This document shows positions 34,339-45,001 of a stretch of DNA of 64,000 bases, in pieces. The notes below the pieces were generated by a model. The model did no database searches. It was not told where the DNA came from and saw nothing but the letters and a program-made list of their open reading frames with translations. The first letter of the stretch is position 1; each line of letters starts with the position of its first letter. A program made the translations under genes and the position numbers. Source of the stretch: Nephrocerus scutellatus (taxonomy: Eukaryota; Arthropoda; Insecta; Diptera; Pipunculidae). The stretch spans positions 94,462,249 through 94,526,248 of the forward strand of contig OX352762.1 of NCBI GenBank assembly GCA_947095585.1, given 5' to 3'.

Positions 34339-37034
34339 ATGGTTGTTTGGTCCTCCTCAGGGGGCGTCTTAAAACTATCGATGCTAATGAGTGCAGTTGA
34401 CGGTAGAGGGGTTTCACAGGTTGGCAGTTCAACAAGATTGAACAAAACTAGGACGATGTTAAACGTTTTCCGAAATAGATACGATGGATTATCTATTTGT
34501 CATATAAATTCTCAAAGTTTGCTGAAACATTTGGACGAATTCAAAAGCATTTTTAATGATAAAGCTATGGACATCATCTGTGTGTCAGAAACATGGTTGA
34601 CTGAACAGGTAGATAGCGCTGTTTTGATCACGGGTAACTATAATGTATTTCCTTCTGATCGTGTAGTTTCCAGGGGTGAAGGTGTAGCTATTTTCATAAA
34701 AAAAAGTTTAAAAAGCAAGTTTATTAAGAGTGATGACAGTAGTAATGAAATACAATACCTTTTTATAGAAGTTGCTTGTGGAACTGAAAAACTGTTGGCT
34801 GGTGTAATCTACAAACCTCCCCATATAACTGTGTCAAACACCATCACAGATGTTCTAGAAGAATTAACATCTGACTATAACCACATTCTTATCGGGGGAG
34901 ACCTAAACATTGACCTGTTAGATATTCAAAATAATAGAATTAAACATTTCAGAGATAGTCTCCTATCACTCGACTTGTTTCCTGTTAATAGTGATATCCC
35001 TACACATTTTACATCTTCTAGCTCTACTCTGCTTGATGTTTTCTTGGTCAACCAACCTGATCTTGTCAACTTTTATGGGCAACTTGATGTTCCCGGTTTT
35101 TCCAAGCACGATTTAATTGTCGTTTTCTATAATATTCGAATTAATGCGAGTGTTTCAATGGAAAACATTTCGTTTAGAAATTTTAACTCCATAGATATGC
35201 AATCACTAATAGCAAGTATCTATAGCTCTAATCTTGAAAATATATATCATCTCTCTGACGTTGATGAGCAAGTGCATTTTTTTACAAATACAATTAATCA
35301 TCTGTTTGAAACTTTTGTACCTATTAAAACTATAAGAATTCAAAACCCTGATTTAGGATGGTACACTAGCGAAATTGATAACCTTATCATAAGAAGAAAT
35401 ACAGCTTATAGACGCTGGAAAAGATTCAGACTACCACAAATGTTACACCAGTATAAAAATTTAAGAAATGCAGTAAATGTTGAAATAAGAAATTCCAAAC
35501 GGAGATTTTTTGCTTCAAAATTTAATCTTCCAAAAAACTGTGGAAAAATATCAAATCTTTTGGTATTGCAAGGCAAAAAAAGAATGCTGAAGTTAATTGT
35601 GATGTAAATGAGCTAAACAATAAGTTTGTAAATTCTGTCTCAGACACAAATGCTGGTGCAGAGCTTGACAGAATTTTAAACGGAACTGATGAGTTTCTTT
35701 CAAGTTTCAGTTTTAAAAGAGTTTTTGAAGTAGAGGTATACAAAGCTGTAAAAGACATAAAATTGGAAGCTATTGGATTAGACAATATGCATCCTAAGTT
35801 TGTTAAAATCATCTTTATATCTCCTTTCCTGACACACATTTTTAATACCATCCTAACAAAGTCTTGTTATCCAAAATTATGGAAAGCTTCAAAAATAATA
35901 CCAATTCTGAAGAAGTCAAGCAAGCAAAAAAAAGAATACCGACCAATTTCCATCCTACCTTTCATCTCCAAAGCATTAAAAAAATATGGGTCGACAAATT
36001 ATGACGTTTTTGGAAACCCATAGCCTGATAACACCGACGCAATCTGGTTTCAGACCAAAACACAGCTGCACAACTGCGCTTCTTAAAATAACGGATGACA
36101 TACGGCAGCAAATCGATAATAATTTAGTTACAACTCTGGTTTTACTGGATTTCTCCAAAGCGTTTGACACTGTCTCGCATAATATACTTTTGAAAAAGCT
36201 TAAGAATTTTTTCTTCTTCGAAAACTCAGCTCTAACGCTACTTGGACAGTACCTTAGCCACAGCACTCAAGCAGTTTATGCGAATTGCAGACTATCTGAT
36301 TTTCTCCCCTCCGCTACTGGTGTGCCCCAGGGATCAATATTGGGACCACTCTTGTTCACGCTATTCAACAACGACCTTCCCCCTATACTCAAGTATTGTA
36401 ATATTCATATGTACGCAGACGATGTGCAAATTCATTTAAGCTACCGAATTGGCATGGTTGAAGATGCAACGGCCAGAATAAACGAGGATCTGATGAGTAT
36501 AGCACATAGAGAAAATCACCTTAAACTTAATGCTAATAAATGTCAGGCAATTGTTATTAGTAATACTGCTATTGATATGTCATACCTGCCAAGTATCGAA
36601 CTTGAGGGGAAAACATTGAACTACGTCAAAACAGTAAAAAACTTAGGGGTTATTTTTAACCAAACACTATCGTGTGACAATCATCTGGCTAACTCAGTTG
36701 GTCGAATCTATGCTGCTCTGCGGGTTTTATGCATTGCTGGAAGTTGCCTTCCAGTCTCAACAAAAATGATAATAGCCAAAACACTTGTTCTGCCAACCCT
36801 TTTCTACGGAAGTCCTATTTTTTGCTGTTTGGATAGTGCAAACAAGCGCAAGTTCCAAGTAGTGTTCAATAACATTGTTCGTTTTATTTATGGATTACGT
36901 CGCTTCGATCATGTTTCGGTACAAGCAGGTAGTGTTTTTAATATGCCTCTAAACAGGTATATAGATTTTCTAAGTTTAACGTTTCTTTTTAAACTCATAC
37001 AAACTAGATCTCCTAATTATCACAAAGACAAAGA
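34339..37034 (+). pseudogene. LINE ORF2 (endonuclease-RT), two frameshifts, 3' lost
   Basis: Endonuclease (34480-35140): ICHINSQSLLKHLDEF, IICVSETWLTEQVD, GVAIFIKKSL, LIGGDLNIDLL, LLDVFLV and FSKHDLIVV, so the E, D/N and H catalytic blocks of an APE-type nuclease are present. A one-base frameshift near 35535 leads into the linker and RT start (VKDIKLEAIGLDNMHPKFVK, KEYRPISILPFISKAL). A second near 35975 restores the first frame: SGFRPKHSCTTALLKI, LVLLDFSKAFDTVSHN, TGVPQGSILGPLLF, MYADDVQIHL. The frame is open to the junction. The C-terminal region is truncated. Confidence 0.85.
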
Positions 37035-37035
37035 C

Positions 37036-38702
37036 AGACAATCCCAAAAATTGCCGCACTTGCACCAAACTTTCTGGAAAAGGGAACTCCAAGATTGCAT
37101 CCACTTTTCGGCTTCCAGAGGTGATACCGCCTCCTGAGATGCAATGTCCCAAATATTCGACCTCTCGTTTCAAGAACTGACACTTAGCTATATTTAGCGT
37201 CAGTCCTGTTTCACGCAATACTTCGAGGCAACAAATTTATGCATTCCTTCCTTATATGTGCAACTATGTATAATCACATCATCCAAGAATACTGAAATTC
37301 CATCGATATCCAACTTATGGACGATATCATCCATCATTCGTTGGAACACAGCTGGCGCGTTGACCAAACCAAAAGGCATTCTGCAGAACTCAAGCTGTCT
37401 ATTATGAGTTTGCAACGCTGTTAAATGACGAGATTCTTCCGCTACATTTATTTGATAATAGCCAGAGTTCATGTCGAGTATGGTAAAATACTTCGATCCA
37501 CCCAATCGATTTAATTGCTCTTCGACAACTGGCATTGGATACTTTTCCTTAACGCTAACTGCGTTCAATCGACGAAAATCAATGCACATGCGTAGCGTAC
37601 CATCTTTCTTTGGGACCATAACTATTGGTGAAGTAAAACTTGAACTAGACTTTCTTACAATATTGTTCGCCAATAACTGCTTTACATTTTCCTCGACGGC
37701 CTTGCGCTGTGCGAAAGGTATTCTGTAGTTTCGTTTACCAATCGGCTCATCAGTATTTAGCTTTATCACGATCGACTGGCCCTTTGCATGTCCTAATTCG
37801 GCTATGCTTAATGCAAAACAATCTTGGTAATCATTCACTAGCTCTTTTAATTCTTGACAGATGTCCATCGGTGTTTCGGAATCAGTTTGAATATCTTCCA
37901 GTTGAATTTCCCTTGCTACTTGTCCATGCTCTGTTGACACTGATTCTTCTTCAGATAATTGTTCATTATCTACTTCGACATTCTTTGATATTTGCATACG
38001 CCCAGCTACGATTTTAATCAGGAACTGTGTTTGACTCAGCAGTGACCTTCCCACCATGACTTCGTATTCTTGTGATTTATCAGGAACAATAAGAACCTCC
38101 ATGATCCCATCTACTCCTGCAATTTCCACCTTGCATGTAGCTCGACCGACAGTCATTGTTCTTCCATTGCCGAATCCCAATAAAACTTGATGACATTTCT
38201 CAAATACGAGGTTTTTCTCATTAGCGCTGGAATGCTTGACAGTGACACACTCACTTCCCAGATCGACAATTGCATTGAACTGCTGTCCATCAATAATTAT
38301 TGGACGGTAATACCCGCAACTGCTGACATTTTTCTGTTTCTTCACACAATTTATTTTACGTAGAGTGCCAGGACAATTCTTTGCAATGTGTCCTCTTTGT
38401 TTGCATCTAAAGCACAGTATTCCACTTTCTTTATTCAATTCAATCTTCGCCGGTACATCAGGAATTCTTCTTTCGGGCTTCAATTGATGCTGCCAAGCTT
38501 TTCTTGCACGCGTCTGGTCTTGCATACCTTCAATCCACTTGATCCTTTCTAAAACTTCCGTTGAAGAATTAAATCTCTGGCTTGCCAACATGGTCTCGAG
38601 TTTTTCATCGCCCAATCCAGTTATTAGATATTTAACGATTGCCGCTTCCGGAAAATGGCTTCGTTTCGCCAGCATTCTCACTTCGTAGAAATACTCTTCC
38701 AC
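37036..38702 (-). pseudogene. Gypsy Gag-Pol middle: CCHC, protease, RT
   Basis: One open frame (38702-37200) joins Gag and Pol without a stop: capsid end (EEYFYEVRMLAKRS), zinc knuckle CFRCKQRGHIAKNC, a retropepsin-like region with AIVDLGSECVT, and RT motifs SPIVMVPKKDGTLRMCIDFR, LDMNSGYYQI, CRMPFGLVNAPAVFQRMM and FLDDVIIHS. The protease triad reads D-L-G where most have D-T/S-G. A one-base frameshift near 37228 moves the RT thumb (LTLNIAKCQFLKREVEYLGH) to another frame. The sequence stops in VRQFLGLS at about 37036, where the nested LINE begins. Confidence 0.88.
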
Positions 38703-39295
38703 ACATTAATCGTAAATGCAAATCTACTTCATTCTCCGAACACGGGAACGCTTTCACGATCTTTGATTTAAAAACATCCCAGTCAGGTATGTCGAATTGC
38801 TCGGACTCCAGCCGATACTTCGCAGCACCTTGAAACTTAGAAATGGCTGCACAAATTATCATCTGGTCTGACCAACCAAACATTAACCTTAGTCGCTCAA
38901 CGTGCTGTATCCATTGAATTGATGTTAATCCTGTACTCACTGCCGGATAACTACACTGGCATTGTGATAACTACATCCTTAAGCGGCATTCTAGCTTCTT
39001 CCGAGAAGTGTCGCTCACCAAAACTCTTGTCGGTTCTTAAATCAATAGCTGCTTTTCCTTGTGCCGACGTTCTCGTTGTACTTCGATGCATTGAAATAAT
39101 CGTTTCATCTATATCATCATCATTGTCATCACTCACGTTCACTTTAACAGCGCCGTCCATGCTGTGGTTTTCCATTTTTTCAATTCTCTCTATCACTTCC
39201 AATTTATTACCTTTTGCTGATAGCCCCGCTTCTATCAATGCCTCCTTTAACTCTTTCACAGTAAGATTTTTGTGATCAGTTTCACTTTCGCTCAT
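38632..39295 (-). pseudogene. Gypsy Gag N-terminal part with SAP-like motif
   Basis: The frame starts at ATG 39295 with MSESETDHKNLTVKELKEAL. Residues about 11-42 (LTVKELKEALIEAGL, KGNKLEVIERIEKM) look like a SAP motif, a small helix-extended-helix fold that binds DNA. An acidic stretch follows. The frame stops at 38951; capsid-like sequence continues in a second frame (WIQHVERLRLMFGWSDQMI, KFQGAAKYRLES, WDVFKSKIVKAF) to about 38700 and then shifts again into the frame that carries the rest. The SAP call is by eye. Confidence 0.65.
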
Positions 39296-39544
39296 TTTGT
39301 AGCACGTTTATTCCGGTGACACACGATAATACCAGAGTATTTATTCACGACGAATAACCGACTGCCACGAACTACCGCAACTCCGTTTTACACAAAACTA
39401 CTCAGATGGTAGCGCAAGCTGTCCTGTCTAGACGACTAACCGTAATCACAAACGTCTTGCTCGTCCGTAATGCGCACAGACTACAAACAACAACACAAAA
39501 GAATGCGACGCACTAACTAGTGTGTATCCCCCACTTCTGAAAAT

Positions 39545-39706
39545 ATGACGTATATATGAGGAGTATTTATTGAATAGGTATAAAAGTAACAAAACAACAA
39601 TAGAAATGAAATGCAGAAATTAACTCGCGAGCGGACGACCGTCTGCGTGTCTGCGATGACTGCTCGATATAGACTACTCGTTCTTCGCTGTTCGACTGTC
39701 CGTCAC
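39545..39706 (-). repeat. 5' LTR of the gypsy element
   Basis: 162 bp. It differs from the other LTR by three substitutions and an 8-bp duplication (TCTGCGTG before TCTGCGATG). The untranslated leader follows down to the gag start at 39295. The sequence just inside, TTTTCAGAAGTGGGGG on the minus strand, would contain the primer binding site; I could not assign its tRNA. Confidence 0.9.
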
Positions 39707-39765
39707 AATTATTAATCTCTTTTAAATAACAAACGACTGAATAACAATAGATATTACGGCAATTA

Positions 39766-40055
39766 TTGCTATATTGCTTTCAACAAAAAAATAAAAATTA
39801 CAACAACAAACACATTGGATAGACCAGAAATGGTTTAGCGTTAACCAAAAAAAATTTTTTGGTTAAGAAATATTTAACCAAATTTTTAGTTATAATTCTC
39901 ACCACCAGAGTCGACTTTTAAAAATTATATATGGATAAGTTGGCAAACACATGAAACTAAAAATTTACCAAAATTTTGTAAGTTTTTGCTGTTGCTTTAA
40001 GCAGCCGTTAACCACAAAAAATACCTAACTCATTTTGTTGAAAGCAATATAGCAA
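39766..40055. mobile_element. Complete 290-bp MITE (family D)
   Basis: Perfect 23-bp terminal inverted repeats begin TTGCTATATTGCTTTCAACA on each side. The interior has GGTTAACC-like palindromes (AACCAAAAAAAATTTTTTGGTT). A truncated copy is at 14632. No clear target-site duplication is seen, and there is no coding sequence. Confidence 0.9.
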
Positions 40056-40109
40056 ATGTTGTGTGTTAAATAAGAAGAAAACAAAACTATCTTACACAAA
40101 CACCTTGTC

Positions 40110-41570
40110 ATTATAGAAATGCTGGATGAAGTTAACCAGCTTTGCGAAGACTTAAAAAAATGAGAACGAAGGAGACGAAGATATCAGTCACAAGAAATGG
40201 TCTTCCCTCGAAACCGAAATAGTCAAAAAGAGGGAGGTTTTCTGGTTATATCAGACCATCGCCACCAACAAGAGTTACTAGCAGGAAGATAAACTGACGA
40301 AACGGCTCCAGGACATCCAACCAGGCCCTGATGCTTAGCTCACTGGTCAAAAAACTAATTTCCATTTTACGTTTGGAGACCAAACAGCATTCAGGCCTGC
40401 AGAAAAATCTGAAGCCTTTGCCTGTCATTAAATTGTTTAAAAAGCTGTCGAATATGGCGATTAGGGATTGCAGTTACTTTCCACATAACTGGAAGGTGGC
40501 CAAAGCCATAACAGTTACCAAGAAAACTATAACCACTCCAACGTAACGGCGCAAAGCAGACCAAATAGCATACGGCCCTACAGAAAAATCCGAAGCATTT
40601 GCCTGTCATTTCGAAGGAAGCATCTCCTAGATTTGATTGGAACGTCTAAAACTTCATCAGGTGATGGTATTTTCATTTTTTTTCTTAAAAAGCTGCCGAG
40701 TATGGCGATGTTAACCTTGATTTTAAGCAACGGTTACTTTTCAAGCAACTGGAAGGTGGTCAAAGTCATACTAGTTCCCAAGAAAACAAGAATTCCAGCG
40801 CAACTGATTACCGACCAATAGTTTAACTGTATGTTATCAAAAAAGTATTGGAATCATTGATTCGTTAAAATATCAATGCGTTCGGAATGCTGTTCATGCT
40901 TTTCAGTGCGGCTAAACAGCGATGTCACTAAGGGACTGAAAGTAAAAAGTAAAAAATTGCCTGTTTAGTAGACATCGAAAAAGCTTTCGACAGTGTTTGT
41001 ATCAACGGGCTATTATTACATATAAGATATAGTGTCGCCATTTATTTTGCAAAACTAATTAAAAATGCTTTTTCAGCAGGGTCTATTTTATACAACTTTA
41101 CAGCAATCTATCGCTTAGAAAATTGAACAACGAAGATCGGCATATATGCGGCGGTTCAGCCTACTATTGCAGCCGGAACAAGCACTATGTTTTTCGTTTC
41201 TGAGAAGACAAAAACTGCTGTCCAACAACACTAGGCTGTGCATCTATAAGAAGCTTATAGCCTATGGCTATCACCGTCTATCCGGCAAATTTGAAGAAGA
41301 TCTCCATATTCCAAATAGCAAAAAATTTATCTCGAGTAAAAGGCTTTACAAAGCAGCAAGCCTGCCAATAACCAACTACTTGTTCCAAATGGATGTGCCA
41401 AGTCCGTTGATGCATTGATTGAGAAACGAGAAAATCGAGCAAAGCCACCGATATATACACATCAGAGGATTAAGGAACGCTATAGATTTGTGGGAATCTT
41501 CAGTAATCAACACCTCTTTTTTCTACGAGAAGGCCGGCAATTTACATTACAAAGGCAAAATTGTCTGTAT
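40110..41570 (+). mobile_element. Highly decayed LINE reverse transcriptase
   Basis: Plus-strand pieces in shifting frames: TSKTSSGDGI, YFSSNWKVVKVILVPKKTR (40735), LFVDIEKAFDSV-like sequence (40960-41000), then thumb and C-terminal pieces RLCIYKKLIAYGY (41235), SKRLYKAASLP and LRNAIDLWESSVINT (41470-41510). The RT start block occurs twice (40330-40550 and 40550-40815), so there is an internal duplication. It is ancient compared with other elements here. Confidence 0.6.
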
Positions 41571-41741
41571 GTTTCAATTTCTTTAAGGTCGTTTTAACTA
41601 ACTTTTACACGTTCGCTAGAAATAGGTTTATGAAAAACGAAATTTAACATTAACAATTGTTTCCGCTAGTCTGACTCCAACGATTCTCTAGTTGACGTAG
41701 TGGCAAAATATTTATCTAATGTCTGTTGTACAGTTTTTCCT

Positions 41742-41954
41742 TTATACATAAAGTTCCTTGTAGTAATTTATACTATCAGCTACTGGTTCCGACACTTTAC
41801 AACATTTTTCGCTGTCAGGATGGTTTATTTTCAAAATACCCATAGCTTCAATTAAACTCATGGCTTTGGAAAGTTTTGTATATGTTAAATTTCCTTCTTC
41901 ATGTATTTCTAGCGGGCTGTCTTCTTCGTGAGCATACTCTAAGTCTTGTTGCAT
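41742..41954 (-). pseudogene. Possible pogo/Tigger-like transposase C-terminus
   Basis: A 70-codon open frame reading LSKAMSLIEAMGILKINHPD, CCKVSEPVADSINYYKELYV. The pattern (helix, then DP..EK..KV...V.D....YKE.Y) resembles the C-terminal tail of Tigger/jerky-type transposases. Nothing upstream supports this, so it is a weak call. Confidence 0.3.
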
Positions 41955-42159
41955 TAATTCCTATTTATTTCTCTTGTCATTTCATAGTTATGTGAAGTTA
42001 GCAATATTCTTCAATGTCCATGAGTTTCACTTAAAAGCAGCTGTAAGCTCCGTTCGCCGTAGGTAATAAATTTTTAAGGTGGATATTTGATACTGGGCTG
42101 TATTACATACGTGGTGTTTGGTGGCAAAAAAATTGACATTTTCGGATAATTTATCAACA

Positions 42160-42388
42160 TATGCTATATTTCTTTGGCAAAGCCGGCTTACAACAACAAT
42201 CGCAAAAGCATAAAGCCGAAAATAAATTCAAAAAGTTTTTAGGATTTATAACTAAAGCCATTTTTTAGTTATAACGTTCACCGTAAGGCGGTGTTTTGTT
42301 TAACACATTAAAATGCATCGAAAATTTAAAGCCAAAAGCTGTTGCTTTGTAAAGCCAAGCCGGCTTTGCCAAAGCAACGCAGCATTTG
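42160..42388. mobile_element. MITE family E, complete copy
   Basis: The ends are inverted repeats around CTTTGGCAAAGCCGGCTT (left 42172, right about 42356-42375), with outer TGCT(A/G)(T/C)(A/G)TT. The interior has CAATCGCAAAAGCATAAAGC and AAGTTTTTAGGATTTATAAC. A diverged inverted copy is at 57125-57299. The outer AAATGCTATATTGCTTT-like end also matches MITE family D. Confidence 0.75.
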
Positions 42389-42681
42389 TTTTTTTTTAGC
42401 AGTGAAGAAGCTCCAAAAAAACGCAACTAAAACAACACAAAATGTGGTATTGGTGTACATAAATTGTCCATTTTCATCAATGATCGGTTGCCATTTTTCC
42501 TTCAAAGCAGAACTAATATATCGCCTGTGGCTTTAATGAAAAAAGCTGAAAAATACCTTTGAATGCTCGCCTCATTTGCTTCGCTTAATTACGTGTACTA
42601 GTTAGGGCGGTCTCACAGTGGAAAAGCTTAATACATAAGACTTACAAGCTTGTATGGACTTCCATCATACTAAGTAAGTCT

Positions 42682-44960
42682 CAGGTAGGTACGTAGGTAG
42701 AGTGGCGGTCTTCGCCGACTTAGCAATGTCCTCAAATAGCGATTGAGTGCGGCGTTTTGCTGTCACAGCCCTCAGGAGATCTCATGGAAAGAAAGATGGT
42801 TGTGTATAGTTATATCAAACCTGTAGCATTGAGGTCCGATATCAAATCTCTGATGCAGTACTCTGAAAGCTCCTTCAGGTCGGAAATGAAGGGATTACTC
42901 AATTTGCGGAAACGAAGAGATGCCAGGCCCGGCACTTGCAAAGAAATGAGAGTTTCTTTCTTACTCACATCCAAGCAACTCCTGCAAAAGGTATTATGAG
43001 GAATTCCCAGTTTGGCTGCATAGCTGCCCAGCGGCCAGTGGTCCTTGATTATCGCAACTACTCTGGAAATATCTTTTCGAGGTCTGGAGATCAGCTCGGT
43101 CGATTTATTTTTATTATAGGAAAGCCACATCGCTCACGACATGGTGCAATTGGTCAAATTATTCCACCTTAGCTGTGATTTGGTGGTAAGGAAGAAAATA
43201 ACAGGTTCCCTGACGGAGCTCAAAGGACACCAGACTGTCTCAGCGCAGTCCATGTCCGGTGTGATCCCTTTCTTCACCAGTACGTCTGTTTTTTCATTGC
43301 CGTCAATGTCGCTGTGCCCCGGCACCCCGGTCAAGTCTTGTCGAAGCCAGTTCGGCTTGGCACTGTCTGACGAGTTTAGAACTGTTGCGTGTCGGAATAA
43401 TGGCTTTGCTAGAGGATTGGCTGTCTACGAATATGCCGACCATGTCCGCTATTGCGGTATTGTGAGATAGGGTCGTGCATGCATCTCTTATCGCTGAGAT
43501 CTCCGCCTGGAAGACACTAGCAGAGTCAGGTAGCTTGTAGGACCTTAAAAGGTTAAGGTTTTTAGAGTAAACTCCAGCACCGACTTCATTTCTAATCTTG
43601 GATCCATCAGTGAATAGAGTCACATCAAACAGTCCCACAGCTCTCCAGTCCTTCCAACTTTCTCGAGTTGGAAACTCTACGGCGAAGGTAGGATTGAAGA
43701 GAAGTTTAGGAGTGCAGTAATTGAAGATGGTAACAAACCATTCAGATTCTGTGAGCCGAACCGCGCTGTAGACCACAACAAATAGGTCGGGAAGTAGTAA
43801 GTGTAGGACTGTGTTGAGAGCTTCGGTGGAACAGGAACGAAATGCTCCAGTTGCAAAGAAAATGAATGAGAGTTTCTTTCTTACTCACATCCAAGCAACT
43901 CCTGCAAAAGGTATTATGAGGAATTCCCAGTTTGGCTGCATAGCTGCCCAGCGGCCAGTGGTCCTTGATTATCGCAACTACTCTGGAAATATCTTTTCGA
44001 GGTCTGGAGATCAGCTCGGTCGATTTATTTTTATTATAGGAAAGCCACATCGCTCACGACATGGTGCAATTGGTCAAATTATTCCACCTTAGCTGTGATT
44101 TGGTGGTAAGGAAGAAAATAACAGGTTCCCTGACGGAGCTCAAAGGACACCAGACTGTCTCAGCGCAGTCCATGTCCGGTGTGATCCCTTTCTTCACCAG
44201 TACGTCTGTTTTTTCATTGCCGTCAATGTCGCTGTGCCCCGGCACCCCGGTCAAGTCTTGTCGAAGCCAGTTCGGCTTGGCACTGTCTGACGAGTTTAGA
44301 ACTGTTGCGTGTCGGAATAATGGCTTTGCTAGAGGATTGGCTGTCTACGAATATGCCGACCATGTCCGCTATTGCGGTATTGTGAGATAGGGTCGTGCAT
44401 GCATCTCTTATCGCTGAGATCTCCGCCTGGAAGACACTAGCAGAGTCAGGTAGCTTGTAGGACCTTAAAAGGTTAAGGTTTTTAGAGTAAACTCCAGCAC
44501 CGACTTCATTTCTAATCTTGGATCCATCAGTGAATAGAGTCACATCAAACAGTCCCACAGCTCTCCAGTCCTTCCAACTTTCTCGAGTTGGAAACTCTAC
44601 GGCGAAGGTAGGATTGAAGAGAAGTTTAGGAGTGCAGTAATTGAAGATGGTAACAAACCATTCAGATTCTGTGAGCCGAACCGCGCTGTAGACCACAACA
44701 AATAGGTCGGGAAGTAGTAAGTGTAGGACTGTGTTGAGAGCTTCGGTGGAACAGGAACGAAATGCTCCAGTTATAACAACAGCTGCTGATCTTAGTGGTG
44801 AAAAGTACCATTTCAGTTTTGCCAGAGTTATCCTCCAGGCCACAGCCGGGAGCTTACCCTGCCAAGAGCCCTTGCCATGACTAATCATGAGTACTGCTCT
44901 GACACAAGTATCACCATATCGTCTGCATGCGCAACAGCTTTCGTCCAGTCCATCTCAAGT
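42682..44960 (-). mobile_element. I-like LINE 3' part with internal tandem duplication
   Basis: Minus strand order: RT active-site box (AVAHADDMVILVS, about 44930), an internal deletion, post-RT sequence (KLPAVAWRITLAKLKWYFSP), RNase H (LFTDGSKIRNEVGAGVYSK, FQAEISAIRDAC, FVDSQSSSKA), VPGHSDIDGNEKTDVLVKKG, and a C-terminal CCHC-like end (FCRSCLDVSKKETLIHFLC). A 920-bp block covering RNase H to the C-terminus is present twice. The 3' tail is ACCTA-rich (42684-42703). The element is flanked by the 8-bp duplication GTAAGTCT. An RNase H domain points to the I/LOA side of LINEs. Confidence 0.82.
42951..44772. repeat. 920-bp tandem duplication within the I-like LINE
   Basis: Copy 1 is 42951-43852 and copy 2 is 43871-44772, at an offset of 920 bp. 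I found no mismatch in the blocks compared. The junction (43851-43870) has TTGCAAAGAAA shared with the left end of copy 1 plus five extra bases (AATGA). Confidence 0.9.
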
Positions 44961-45001
44961 GTAAGTCTTAAGTATAAAGTTTTTCTATTGTGAGAGCGCC
45001 C

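Larger units (their letters stand above)
32981..37035 (+). mobile_element. Nested two-ORF LINE (Jockey/CR1-like), 3'-truncated
   Basis: The element runs on the plus strand, opposite to the gypsy element it interrupts. It carries an intact ORF1 (33035-34120) and a nearly intact ORF2 (34339-37034). The RT C-terminal tail ends abruptly after FLFKLIQTRSPN, without the usual final segment, 3' UTR or tail, so the 3' end is deleted together with flanking gypsy sequence. The clade is uncertain between Jockey and CR1-type. Confidence 0.85.
31085..39706 (-). mobile_element. Ty3/gypsy LTR retrotransposon, split by a nested LINE
   Basis: Two direct repeats (31085-31238 and 39545-39706) flank gag-pol on the minus strand. 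AATTAT lies outside both ends (31079-31084 and 39707-39712), giving a 5-6 bp target-site duplication. The domain order protease, RT, RNase H, integrase is that of Ty3/gypsy. A LINE occupies 32981-37035. No envelope-like ORF is visible. The element is dead through the insertion, a deletion at the junction and frameshifts in gag and RT, but the integrase part is open and the LTRs differ at only three bases plus one indel, so it is fairly young. Confidence 0.93.
42605..45001. mobile_element. MITE family C copy, split by an I-like LINE
   Basis: The left part (42605-42681) starts GGGCGGTCTCACAGTGGAAA and the right part (44961-45001) ends TTTTTCTATTGTGAGAGCGCCC-like. The LINE between them is flanked by GTAAGTCT on both sides. 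Without the LINE and one duplicate the MITE is 110 bp, close to the 105-bp copy at 5091. Confidence 0.85.

Noticed and set aside
31085..39706. Envelope gene of an errantivirus
   Set aside because: Pol ends at the 3' LTR with no room for a further ORF.
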